From Actinomycetota bacterium (GTDB lineage Bacteria > Actinomycetota > Acidimicrobiia > Spongiisociales > ZC4RG35): DNA of 6,214 nucleotides. A model generated the notes under the pieces. It was not told where the DNA came from, did no database searches, and saw nothing but the letters and a program-made list of their open reading frames with translations. Each line of letters opens with the position of its first letter. The first letter of the stretch is position 1. Of this stretch, positions 1-5,646 are shown one piece after another. The stretch covers positions 1 to 6,214 of the forward strand of contig JAPUJM010000253.1 of NCBI GenBank assembly GCA_027296205.1, written 5' to 3'. Made by a program: the position numbers and the translations under genes.

Positions 1-408
1 GGACAGGTGCCGGGACGGTGCCTTTTGCCTCGGCTGCCGGCGCTGTTCGGCCGGAGCCAAGCCATTATGGAGCAGCTGGGTCGAGCCGTCACTCCGAGCA
101 CAGACGTCACGACATCAACGACGTTCGGCCCGAGAGCTACAGGGGATGTCAAGGTGACACCCGTACCTTGTCATGTGTAACCCTCGCCCTGATGCGATGG
201 TAGGACTCCGGACCGTCGCATTTCGGTGGTGCTAACTGCGGACTCGATCTAGAGATTCGGGTCTTCTGCAATAGCGCATATTGCCGGATATGCGCTACCT
301 GGACGCCCATATATTATTGGTCATTGGGCGGGGGTCTTGACGTTCGGGAGTGATGCGCCAGACGCGCATGGCAATGCGGATGCCGGGTACAGCCTCCGCC
401 GCGTGTTG
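1..408. other. Left edge, gene-poor region
   Basis: I see no complete gene here. From the left edge two plus-strand frames stay open, to TAA at 178-180 and to TAG at 201-203. Either could be the end of a gene starting outside the window, but their residues suggest no family. The first 22 bases carry a short imperfect direct repeat (GGTGCCGGGACGGTGCC). The stretch from 272 holds a palindromic repeat copy, listed separately. Bases 304-330 can form a hairpin with CGCCCA/TGGGCG arms and a 15-base loop. Both structures lie downstream of the minus-strand gene that ends at 409, so they could help end its transcription, but neither is followed by a T run on that strand. Confidence 0.4.
272..302. repeat. 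Palindromic repeat, copy A
   Basis: Bases 272-281 (TAGCGCATAT) and 288-297 (ATATGCGCTA) are perfect 10-base inverted arms around the centre TGCCGG. The right half with its flank, ATATGCGCTACCTGGA at 288-303, is identical to copy D at 4844-4859. This copy lies downstream of the minus-strand secreted-protein gene. The central six bases differ from the other copies; read in reverse they are CCGGCA, close to the usual CGGCAC. Confidence 0.85.
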
Positions 409-1113
409 CTATTCCCGGTCGGATTGCTTCTGCCGCGCGACGAGTGCAGCGCTGCCCAGCAGCGCCAAGGCGCCACCCGCCAGGGACAGAACGGCGAGCT
501 CTCGTCCAGCAACGGCGGTTGCGCCACCCCCGGCGCTGACACCGCCCTCCGGTGGAGGCTCAGTTGTCGTAGTTTGTGGCGGGGCTGTCGTGGTCGTTTC
601 CGGCACGGTGGTCGTCGTGGTTTCCGGCACGGTGGTCGTGGTCGTTTCCGGCACCGTGGTCGTCGTGGTTTCCGGCACGGTGGTCGTGGTCGTTTCCGGT
701 GGCGGCGGAGGGCTGCACGTCAAGACAATGCGTACTCCTCCACTAGATATGCCGCGGGGGCCGAATCGCAGGTCCACGGTGATCGACTCGCCAAGCACGA
801 GGGTTCCCGACGAGTGGGTGATCTCGCCAGCCACTGCCTCCCAGTCCAGAATCTCGGTACTCGAACCCCCACTTGTGAGGATGAAGTTGTTGTCAGGATG
901 TTCAGAAGCGTTGTTGCCGGTCTGTGCCGTTGCCGTGCAGAGCCAGCCAACCATCCCCGGGTCAACCTCGACCGACGCGACTCGGATAATGTCTCCCTCG
1001 TCGCCGCGATTGATGCCCGCCACTTCGATCACGATCGTTTCGCTCTGCGCCCAAGCCGGTGCCGCGAGCAGCAGCACGCCGCTTATCGCCAACGCAATAG
1101 ATGCCTTCCGCAT
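409..1113 (-). CDS. Secreted, C-terminally membrane-anchored protein with PETTTTTV repeat linker
   Basis: The 234-residue product has the layout of an exported surface protein. Residues 1-22 are a signal peptide with a basic start, a hydrophobic core and a likely cleavage site after AWA at 22. Residues 23-134 form a folded, probably beta-rich ectodomain with one pair of cysteines (59 and 133) that could form a disulfide. Residues 135-189 are a Pro/Thr/Glu linker with four copies of PETTTTTV and degenerate ends. Residues about 205-226 are a hydrophobic helix, followed by the charged tail RQKQSDRE. The helix-plus-charged-tail end resembles a sortase-substrate anchor, but no LPXTG motif is present, so plain membrane anchoring is more likely. 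Thr-rich linkers of this type are frequent in Acidimicrobiia surface proteins and may be glycosylated. The start is supported by AGGGGG just upstream. The ligand or role of the ectodomain is not recognisable. Confidence 0.85.
   Translation of the reverse strand: MRKASIALAISGVLLLAAPAWAQSETIVIEVAGINRGDEGDIIRVASVEVDPGMVGWLCTATAQTGNNASEHPDNNFILTSGGSSTEILDWEAVAGEITHSSGTLVLGESITVDLRFGPRGISSGGVRIVLTCSPPPPPETTTTTVPETTTTTVPETTTTTVPETTTTTVPETTTTAPPQTTTTEPPPEGGVSAGGGATAVAGRELAVLSLAGGALALLGSAALVARQKQSDRE
587..699. repeat. 24-bp coding tandem repeat with 48-bp higher-order period
   Basis: Four complete 24-base units (587-610, 611-634, 635-658, 659-682) and a 17-base partial unit (683-699) encode the PETTTTTV linker on the minus strand. 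All contain GTTTCCGGCAC(G/C)GTG or its start. The units alternate between two synonymous forms, beginning GTCGTGGTC or GTCGTCGTG. As a result, 587-634 and 635-682 are 48-base copies differing at one base (607 versus 655), which suggests a recent duplication of a unit pair. Confidence 0.9.
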
Positions 1114-1257
1114 ACTTTCCCCCTACCCAGGAGCGCCAAACATCAACGCCCAGACCAAGAACCTGCCTAGGCCCCTCAATGCAACCGTAACCGCTGACAG
1201 CTACCGATACGAGGTACAAAACCGCCACCGCAACAATGACTAGACCCACCACGTCGC

Positions 1258-1288
1258 CCGCCCATATCGGCACATATGCGCTAGCCGG
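1258..1288. repeat. Palindromic repeat, copy B
   Basis: The core CGGCACATATGCGCTA is preceded by CCGCCCATAT. Bases 1258-1283 are identical to copy C at 4373-4398, and over 31 bases the two differ at one position (1284, G versus C). The inverted arms are only 5 bases (CATAT/ATATG), because the left arm reads CGCCCATAT instead of the symmetric GCGCATAT. This copy lies between two divergent genes. Confidence 0.85.
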
Positions 1289-1479
1289 AGACGATGGCGC
1301 TTCAGGGAGGGAACCGCCAAACGTGACGCTCGACGAGCCGAGGTCGGCGGGTATGGGAGAGACGGTCCAACGTCCGCCATCAGTGCGATTCGGTGCGGCG
1401 GAACTAGTCCGTCGGGGCGAGCGGAATCCATCCTTCCGCTCTCGCCCGTCGACTGATACGTTCCGAGGACGGATCGAGA

Positions 1480-1500
1480 TCCTCAACTACGGGTTGAGGA
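1480..1500 (+). promoter_or_regulatory. Hairpin overlapping a purine-rich ribosome-site-like tract
   Basis: TCCTCAAC (1480-1487) and GTTGAGGA (1493-1500) are perfect 8-base arms around a 5-base loop. The right arm runs into AGGAGGGG (1497-1504), so folding would hide part of this Shine-Dalgarno-like tract. That tract is well spaced for ATG 1509, which opens a 37-codon frame, but sits against ATG 1505, which opens a 10-codon frame ending at TGA 1535-1537. The latter stop overlaps the GTG start of the downstream gene as GTGA. A leader or attenuation role is inference; a rho-independent terminator is unlikely because no T run follows. Confidence 0.35.
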
Positions 1501-1533
1501 GGGGATGTATGGCAACGGTCCCAGGGGGGAACA

Positions 1534-1773
1534 GTGAGCACGCTGACCGCACGTCGGCTTTGGACAGCCGGGGGCGGCCTTGTCGCATGGATGATTGGGC
1601 TCGTCCTGGTAGTGAACACTGACACGGTCCGCGTGATGATCGAAAGCGTTGGTCTCAACGGTGACACCGGCTTCCGATTTCAGGTGCTGATCGGCACCGT
1701 GTTACTTGTCGGTGGTTTATCCGTCACCCTCTGGGCGGCAACACGGCTCGCGAACGACAGCCGGGTCATGTGA
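1534..1773 (+). CDS. Small two-helix membrane protein, unknown function
   Basis: The 79-residue product has two hydrophobic segments, at about residues 9-28 and 49-70. Between them is a loop of about 20 residues containing charged positions and a GLNGDTGF stretch. Both ends are hydrophilic and the first helix is preceded by ARR, so the positive-inside rule puts both termini in the cytoplasm. The GTG start is supported by AGGGGGGA at 1523-1530, only 3 bases upstream, which is a short spacing. The upstream frames starting at ATG 1505 and ATG 1509 are in other phases and give no membrane-protein-like product. I recognise no family. No same-strand neighbour adjoins it, so it is probably transcribed alone. 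Confidence 0.7.
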   Translation: MSTLTARRLWTAGGGLVAWMIGLVLVVNTDTVRVMIESVGLNGDTGFRFQVLIGTVLLVGGLSVTLWAATRLANDSRVM

Positions 1774-1789
1774 ACCCAGCACGGGTTCA
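1771..1789 (+). terminator. Stem-loop starting at the stop codon
   Basis: TGAACCC (1771-1777) and GGGTTCA (1783-1789) form a perfect 7-base-pair stem around the loop AGCAC. The left arm begins with the TGA stop of the 79-residue membrane protein. No T run follows, so this is at best a U-less terminator of the sort described in actinobacteria, or a 3' mRNA-stabilising structure. Confidence 0.4.
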
Positions 1790-2039
1790 TCGGCCGTTTC
1801 GGGGAAGCAACGCACCAACGTGCCTAGGGAGGCGTCGGAGCCACCCAAAATTGCCGGTTCCAGAGCGGTCGTGAGCGCGCACGATCACTCGGGGGGGGTC
1901 GGTGATCTGTGCGGTGAGAATGGCCACTCCGGCAAACCTGAGCGCGCCTAGCCGGGTCTCCTGTTCTGTGAGTGCTCGGACACCACCCATTGAGGTGGGC
2001 CGCTCACCGAGCGCGTTCGAGACTGTCCCAGTAGGGGGA
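1774..2039. other. Convergent intergenic region with a weak minus-strand ORF
   Basis: This gap separates the converging ends of the small membrane-protein gene and the SAH-hydrolase-like gene. A minus-strand frame from ATG 1990 to a stop at 1787-1789 encodes 67 residues with no family I recognise. Its codon third positions are only mildly GC-rich and no ribosome site precedes it, so I leave it uncalled. An 8-base G run lies around 1891-1898. A 5-base-pair hairpin (CCACC/GGTGG) lies at 1983-1998. Confidence 0.35.
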
Positions 2040-3191
2040 TTACTTCATCATTTCGGCCACCATGGCGCGAGCGACGGCGTCGTCGATGTCCGCCGGAACC
2101 GGTTGATCACCGAGGCTGAGCGAGGCCGGGTCCCGCGCGAGCCGCTCCAGCGACAATGCCTGCAAGCTGAATCCGAGGTCCATGATCTCGATCGAGTTGC
2201 CTCGGCTACCGCCGACCGCGAGATTGACCATCTTCCCCTCAGCGATCAGGTCGATCGATCTGCCGTTCGGAAGGACGTACTGGCGAATGTCCGCGCCCCG
2301 TGCTGTCACAGATTCGGCCGCATCACGAAGTCCGACCACGTCGATTTCGGTATCGAAGTGCCCAGCGTTCGCTAGCAGAGCGTTGTCCTTCATGCCGGCC
2401 ATGTGGTCGACGGTGATGACCCCGACAGCCCCGGTCGCCGTCACGAACACATCGCCTCGCTCCAGCTCATCCTCCAGCTCACTGACCGCAAAGCCATCAA
2501 TGGCGGCCTCTAATGCCTTGACGGCGTCCGGTTCGACGACCGCGACATCGGCACCCGCAGCCTTGCCGTACAGGGCAATGCCGCGCCCGCACCAGCCGTA
2601 GCCCAGCACGACCATCCTGCGCCGCTGCAGTAGAGCATTGGTGGCAAGCCGAATCGTCTCGATAACCGATTGGCCGACGCCGTGCTTGTTCTCGACGATC
2701 GCTTTGAGGGGGCTGTCGTTGATCACGATGACGGGGAAGGGAACCTTGCCCTTGAGTGGGCCACGAAGGGTGAAGGCGCCGGATGTTGTCTCCTCGGTCG
2801 CCCCCCGAGGATGCTCACCGCCGGCAACGAGCATCTCGATGAGCTCAGCGCCGTTGTCGAGGACGACATCCGGCGTGGCCGCAGCGAGTGTGGCGAGGTG
2901 AGCCTGCATGGTCGAGTCATCGTCGGCACGGTCGCCAAGAACCTCGATGTCCTCGCGTTGGAGCAGCTCGGCGAGTTCGTCGTTGGTGGTGCCCTTATTG
3001 CCGAGGGCAATAACACGAGCGCCGCCGTCGCGCAGGATGCGCACAAGGACTGCGGTCTTGGGCTCGACGTGGATGCGGACAGCGACAGTGAGGCCATCGA
3101 AGGGTCGGCCCGCGGCGAATCGCCGGCCGATGCCGCGGATGATCGGCATGTGATCGGAGACGAAGTCGAGCTGTCGCGCGATGTCGGACAT
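2040..3191 (-). CDS. Divergent S-adenosylhomocysteine hydrolase family protein (ahcY-like)
   Basis: The 383-residue protein is a cytosolic NAD-dependent SAH-hydrolase homologue; the classical enzyme splits S-adenosylhomocysteine into adenosine and homocysteine. The NAD fold is clear: GYGWCGRG at 197-204, the ribose-binding Glu220 and GHFD at 277-280. By alignment from memory to the human enzyme, kept residues are His41 (H55), Glu134 (E156), Asn158 (N181), Lys163 (K186), Asn168 (N191) and His278 (H301). Changed residues are Thr57 to Glu43, Glu59 to Lys45, Asp131 to Asn113, Asp190 to Glu167, and the GHPS motif holding His353, here RGNS. The protein stops about 40 residues early and lacks the tail with the Lys and Tyr that close over NAD in the neighbouring subunit. 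The N-terminus aligns fully, so the ATG fits, although no clear ribosome site precedes it. It is probably co-directional with the membrane protein upstream. The substrate may not be adenosine-based. Confidence 0.85.
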   Translation of the reverse strand: MSDIARQLDFVSDHMPIIRGIGRRFAAGRPFDGLTVAVRIHVEPKTAVLVRILRDGGARVIALGNKGTTNDELAELLQREDIEVLGDRADDDSTMQAHLATLAAATPDVVLDNGAELIEMLVAGGEHPRGATEETTSGAFTLRGPLKGKVPFPVIVINDSPLKAIVENKHGVGQSVIETIRLATNALLQRRRMVVLGYGWCGRGIALYGKAAGADVAVVEPDAVKALEAAIDGFAVSELEDELERGDVFVTATGAVGVITVDHMAGMKDNALLANAGHFDTEIDVVGLRDAAESVTARGADIRQYVLPNGRSIDLIAEGKMVNLAVGGSRGNSIEIMDLGFSLQALSLERLARDPASLSLGDQPVPADIDDAVARAMVAEMMK

Positions 3192-3380
3192 AGCGACGAC
3201 GGTACTACTTGGCGATTCCCGAGCTCCTGGATGGCCACAGCCCCGTCACCCGACCTTCGCAGCGTGACCCACATCGACCGTACGCCGGCAGCACCGATCA
3301 CCGGATCGGCGATGCGAACGCCCACATCACCCAAGAGCGCGTAGCGGCACGTCGGAGTGCGGGTGACGTCGGCGTGCCGC
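3192..3380 (-). other. Spacer with a protein-like open frame
   Basis: These 189 bases separate two minus-strand genes. One minus frame has no stop through the whole spacer and continues into the SAH-hydrolase-like gene in the wrong phase. Its reading from TTG 3334 (GDVGVRIADPVIGAAG, then SMWVTLRRSGDGAVAIQELG) has GC-rich third positions and looks protein-like. However, there is no ribosome site, no ATG near the beginning and no stop before the downstream gene. It could be a decayed gene or chance, so I do not call a CDS. Confidence 0.3.
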
Positions 3381-3788
3381 TCAGAGGTTCTCCACGTAGC
3401 TTCGGCGGGCTCGCCCCAGTACTACGCCCGCGGCAAGGACGCTGGCCAGGAATGTTGGACCGACGAGCCAGACCGCCGCCCCGACCCATAGGAAGCTGAC
3501 TGCTGCAAACAGAGGGGTAATCGCGAACACCAGGCTCAGGATCGCCACCTCGTCTAGGCGCCGGTTAACGATTCGGTGAAAGAACCACGCTGATGCAATG
3601 CTTGCCGCGCTCAACGCGATCACCAGCGCGGTCACGAGGGGTGAGGTTGCGGAGGAATTGAAGTCGCTGGCGTTCGGGAGGTTTACGAACAGAAACAGAC
3701 CCACTACCACTGCGACAAACGTGTACTTCGGATGGTCTATGACAAACGCGTTGCCTTGGCCTTCGGTCGACTTGAGCCACCGCTGCAT
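3381..3788 (-). CDS. Four-helix membrane protein, unknown function
   Basis: The 135-residue product begins with about 20 polar residues and then has hydrophobic segments at about 23-37, 50-70, 80-100 and 101-125, ending in a basic tail (GRARRSYVENL). A basic loop (HRIVNRRLDE, 71-80) between segments two and three suggests a cytoplasmic hinge. The ATG start is supported by GGAGGG about 9 bases upstream (TCGGAGGGACCC in the minus sense). I recognise no family and see no catalytic motif. It lies 189 bases upstream of the SAH-hydrolase-like gene on the same strand. Co-transcription is possible, but the spacing is long for a tight operon. Confidence 0.7.
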   Translation of the reverse strand: MQRWLKSTEGQGNAFVIDHPKYTFVAVVVGLFLFVNLPNASDFNSSATSPLVTALVIALSAASIASAWFFHRIVNRRLDEVAILSLVFAITPLFAAVSFLWVGAAVWLVGPTFLASVLAAGVVLGRARRSYVENL

Positions 3789-3846
3789 AGAGCCGGGTCC
3801 CTCCGATCGCGATTAGTTGGCCGACTACGACTCAGAGAGTCTGGTC

Positions 3847-3951
3847 ATGTCATCGACAGACCGGCTCGAGGCCCTTACGGAGAATGACCGATCCCTACGC
3901 GTGGCCCGACACCCGCTCCGCCACGAGCAGATCGCCCACTATGCGTCATAA
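3847..3951 (+). CDS. Possible 34-residue small protein or gene remnant
   Basis: ATG 3847 to TAA 3949-3951 encodes 34 residues, beginning MSSTDRLEAL and ending EQIAHYAS. The product is hydrophilic, partly helix-like and rich in Arg and His. The frame extends upstream to TTG 3817 after a TAG at 3814. Only a weak GAGAG tract precedes the ATG. Third positions are moderately GC-rich. No family is recognised. It may be a real small gene, the end of a decayed gene, or chance; I favour neither strongly. Confidence 0.25.
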   Translation: MSSTDRLEALTENDRSLRVARHPLRHEQIAHYAS

Positions 3952-3972
3952 CGCCCGGTTCGGCCAGTCCGC

Positions 3973-3994
3973 TATAACGGCACATATGGGTGCC
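3973..3994. repeat. Degenerate palindromic repeat, copy E, with own hairpin
   Basis: Bases 3978-3988 (CGGCACATATG) match the centre of copies B, C and D exactly, preceded by TATAA where those copies have CATAT. The right arm has diverged (GGTGCC instead of CGCTACC). A different inverted repeat, GGCAC (3979-3983) with GTGCC (3990-3994), is formed instead. The copy lies upstream of the gene starting at 4059. Confidence 0.45.
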
Positions 3995-4058
3995 TACTGA
4001 CAGGCGTCCATACTGCCGGTGTTGGCGTGCCAGCTAGATAGATAAGGATGTGAGATCG

Positions 4059-4346
4059 GTGATCATTGCAACCCTCACTGGGGACGGTTTCAGCCAAGAC
4101 ATGTATCAGAGGCTCAGACAAGGTGTCGGATGGGAGACAGAACCGGTCGACGGGTGGATTGTCCACGCCGTGTACTGGGACGACTCCGGTGGCATTCACA
4201 TGACAAACATTTGGGAATCACCTGAGCACAACCGGGCGGGGTTCGCGACGCGTCTTGGGCCTGTGATGAGAAGGATCGGGATTCCGCCTCCACAGGGCGA
4301 GGTTCACCGGACGTTCAACGTAAACGTGTTCAAGACCATTGGGTAG
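4059..4346 (+). CDS. Putative dimeric alpha/beta-barrel (ABM-like) protein
   Basis: The product is about 95 residues. It begins with a strand (MIIATLTGDG), then a helix (QDMYQRLRQGVG), central strands (GWIVHAVYWD, GIHMTNIWES), a second helix (ARAGF-type region, 58-73) and a final strand (VHRTFNVNVF). This order fits the ferredoxin-like dimeric alpha/beta-barrel fold of the ABM monooxygenase and stress-responsive barrel families. No catalytic residues can be assigned, so a monooxygenase role is not claimed. Start choice: AAGGA at 4044-4048 lies 10 bases before GTG 4059 but only 1 base before the in-frame GTG 4050, so 4059 is preferred. The gene stands alone between repeat copies E and C. Confidence 0.65.
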   Translation: MIIATLTGDGFSQDMYQRLRQGVGWETEPVDGWIVHAVYWDDSGGIHMTNIWESPEHNRAGFATRLGPVMRRIGIPPPQGEVHRTFNVNVFKTIG

Positions 4347-4372
4347 CCGGACGGCAGCGTGACCGTCATTAG

Positions 4373-4403
4373 CCGCCCATATCGGCACATATGCGCTACC
4401 CGG
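4373..4403. repeat. Palindromic repeat, copy C
   Basis: This copy shares 26 identical bases (4373-4398) with copy B and 23 identical bases (4378-4400) with copy D (4833-4855). The core is CGGCACATATGCGCTACC. It lies between the converging ends of the ABM-like gene (stop at 4346) and the VOC gene (stop at 4418-4420). It is in the same orientation as copies B and D. Confidence 0.9.
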
Positions 4404-4417
4404 TTGGGGTCATTTCG

Positions 4418-4753
4418 TTAGGGTTGTTCGATCTCGAAGGTGAGTTTGCCCGGCCCTTGCACGAACGCTGCTCGGACACCCCATGGCATGTCCTTGGGTG
4501 CCTCGACGCTGACCGCACCCCTGGCGACCACATCGCGGTAGTCCCGATCGCAGTTGGCGCTGGTGAACGCGACTGTCGAGGGAATGTCGTCTGTGACATC
4601 GTTGATGACGAGTTGGGTCGAACCGAAGATGAACAGCGACATTTCATGGTCCTCCGCCACTGGTTCTGCTTCCCAAACCGTCATCAGCCATTCGACCGCC
4701 GCAGGTCGATCGCTCACGAAGACATGAACGTGAGCGATCTGGGAGTCCCGCAT
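4418..4753 (-). CDS. VOC superfamily (glyoxalase/bleomycin-resistance fold) protein
   Basis: The 111-residue product has the paired beta-alpha-beta-beta-beta arrangement of one VOC protein. It opens with a strand holding a possible metal-ligand histidine (IAHVHVFVSD, His8 and His10), then a helix (AAVEWLMTVWEAE) and strands (SLFIFGSTQLVIND). The second module ends in MPWGVRAAFVQGPGKL followed by TFEIEQ, where Glu108 sits at the usual metal-ligand position. Family members include glyoxalase I, extradiol dioxygenases and antibiotic-binding proteins; the sequence does not tell which. ATG 4753 is chosen because GAAGGAAG lies about 6 bases upstream; an in-frame start at 4795 would add 14 unrelated residues. 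The gene is bracketed by repeat copies C (15 bases past its stop) and D (about 70 bases before its start). Confidence 0.8.
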   Translation of the reverse strand: MRDSQIAHVHVFVSDRPAAVEWLMTVWEAEPVAEDHEMSLFIFGSTQLVINDVTDDIPSTVAFTSANCDRDYRDVVARGAVSVEAPKDMPWGVRAAFVQGPGKLTFEIEQP

Positions 4754-4823
4754 CGAGCTTCCTTCTGTGGCGATGCCGCACCGTACATTCCCCACCGCAA
4801 CCGAGGTCGCCTAGGTCAACCGT

Positions 4824-4857
4824 CAGGTAGGGCATATCGGCACATATGCGCTACCTG
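4824..4857. repeat. Palindromic repeat, copy D (most complete)
   Basis: CAGGTAGGGCATAT (4824-4837) and ATATGCGCTACCTG (4844-4857) are 14-base inverted arms with one mismatch, around the centre CGGCAC. It is the longest palindrome of the family in the window and shows the likely full unit. It lies between the divergent starts of the VOC gene (4753) and the RDD gene (5053). Confidence 0.9.
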
Positions 4858-5052
4858 GAGGCTGCCCGCGCAGATTGCCAGGTATAGGTGGCCAGCTCTT
4901 GCTGTCGTGACGGCGGCGTTGAATGGTCTAGGCCGCACGTCAACCCCTCCTCGTCAGTCAACTTGTGCGGCTCCACCTTGGCTTCCCCGGCCCACCAGCA
5001 CGATTCGCTATCGTCCACAACCGGGAGAATCGGATCATCAAAGGAGCGTGCT

Positions 5053-5583
5053 GTGACCGATCAGGTACCTGACGAGCAAAGTGACGTGCCAGCAGGTGCT
5101 TCGGGAGAGCCTGTTGCTGCCGATTTGGGACCGCGGTTCCTGGCGCGTGTGATCGATGGCGTGTTGCTGTGGGTGGTCTTCTTGGTGATCATCGTCCCGA
5201 TCGTTGTCGTCGCCCTCTTCAGCGGGTCTTTCGGCTTTGGTGCGGCCTTCGGAGGGGGCTTCACTACGGGCGGCTTCGTCGCGGGGCTCGTTTGGGCGGC
5301 GATCGTTATCGGGTACTTCGCCCTGATGGAATCGACCCGTGGTCAGACGGTCGGCAAGATGCTGATGAAGCTCAAGACGCAGGGACCCGACGGCGAGAAC
5401 CCGTCGCTCGAGATGGCGATCAAGCGCAACATCTGGCTCGCCCTCAGCATCATCCCCATCATCGGCGGCCTGGCCCAACTGGGCGCAGTGATCTACATCG
5501 CGGTCACGATCAGCCAGTCTCCGACCCACACCGGCTGGCACGACACCTTCGCCGGCGGGACCAGGGTGATCAAGACCGGGTGA
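5053..5583 (+). CDS. RDD family membrane protein
   Basis: The 176-residue product has an acidic, disordered-looking N-terminus (about 25 residues) and then the RDD domain. The hallmark Arg and Asp appear in GPRFLARVIDG (Arg28, Asp35), directly before the first hydrophobic helix (about 37-57). A Gly/Phe-rich loop follows (60-75), then a second helix (76-92). The conserved ESTRGQTVGKMLMKLK segment (93-108) comes next, then a third helix pair (128-154). The C-terminus has GWHDTFAGGTRV, typical of the family. Family function is mostly unknown; some members are linked to ion exchange or transport, and that is not shown here. GTG 5053 is chosen because AAGGAG (5041-5046) lies 6 bases upstream. It has no close same-strand neighbour and is probably monocistronic. 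Confidence 0.88.
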   Translation: MTDQVPDEQSDVPAGASGEPVAADLGPRFLARVIDGVLLWVVFLVIIVPIVVVALFSGSFGFGAAFGGGFTTGGFVAGLVWAAIVIGYFALMESTRGQTVGKMLMKLKTQGPDGENPSLEMAIKRNIWLALSIIPIIGGLAQLGAVIYIAVTISQSPTHTGWHDTFAGGTRVIKTG

Positions 5584-5646
5584 AGGATCTCCGAGCCTGT
5601 AGTAGCGAACGCCTAGTCGGTCGCTGACACGGATTCTGTGAACCGT

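Larger units (their letters stand above)
1114..1533. other. Gene-poor intergenic region with repeat copy and hairpin
   Basis: This stretch separates the divergently read secreted-protein gene (leftward) and small membrane-protein gene (rightward). It should hold promoters for both, but I see no clear -35/-10 pair. It contains repeat copy B and an 8-base-pair hairpin at 1480-1500, listed separately. One minus-strand frame is open from 1486 into the secreted-protein gene and encodes a hydrophobic stretch (GLVIVAVAVLYLVSVAV, about 1189-1239). It would have to overlap the secreted-protein gene by about 150 bases, so I do not call it a gene. Confidence 0.4.

Noticed and set aside
272..330. Classical rho-independent terminator after the secreted-protein gene
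   Set aside because: The hairpins are real, but no T run follows either of them on the minus strand.
587..699. CRISPR array
   Set aside because: The units are contiguous 24-base coding repeats with no spacers.
337..1243. Long plus-strand open frames opposite the secreted-protein gene
   Set aside because: They are antisense shadows created by the 24-bp repeat and GC-rich codons. The minus frame has a signal peptide, an anchor helix and a strong ribosome site; the plus frames give low-complexity Val/Gly or Arg-rich products.
2182..3344. Several plus- and minus-strand frames across the SAH-hydrolase homologue
   Set aside because: The minus frame 3191-2040 shows clear family motifs from end to end; the others are shadows with Ser/Arg/Pro-rich, non-family products.
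4753..4795. Upstream start at 4795 for the VOC gene
   Set aside because: The extra 14 residues do not belong to the fold, and the ribosome site GAAGGAAG is placed for ATG 4753.
4824..4857. Palindromes as integron attC sites
   Set aside because: The units are only about 34 bases, with no GTTRRRY/RYYYAAC core pairs and no conserved longer flanks, and no integrase gene is in the window. Cassette-like spacing alone is not enough.
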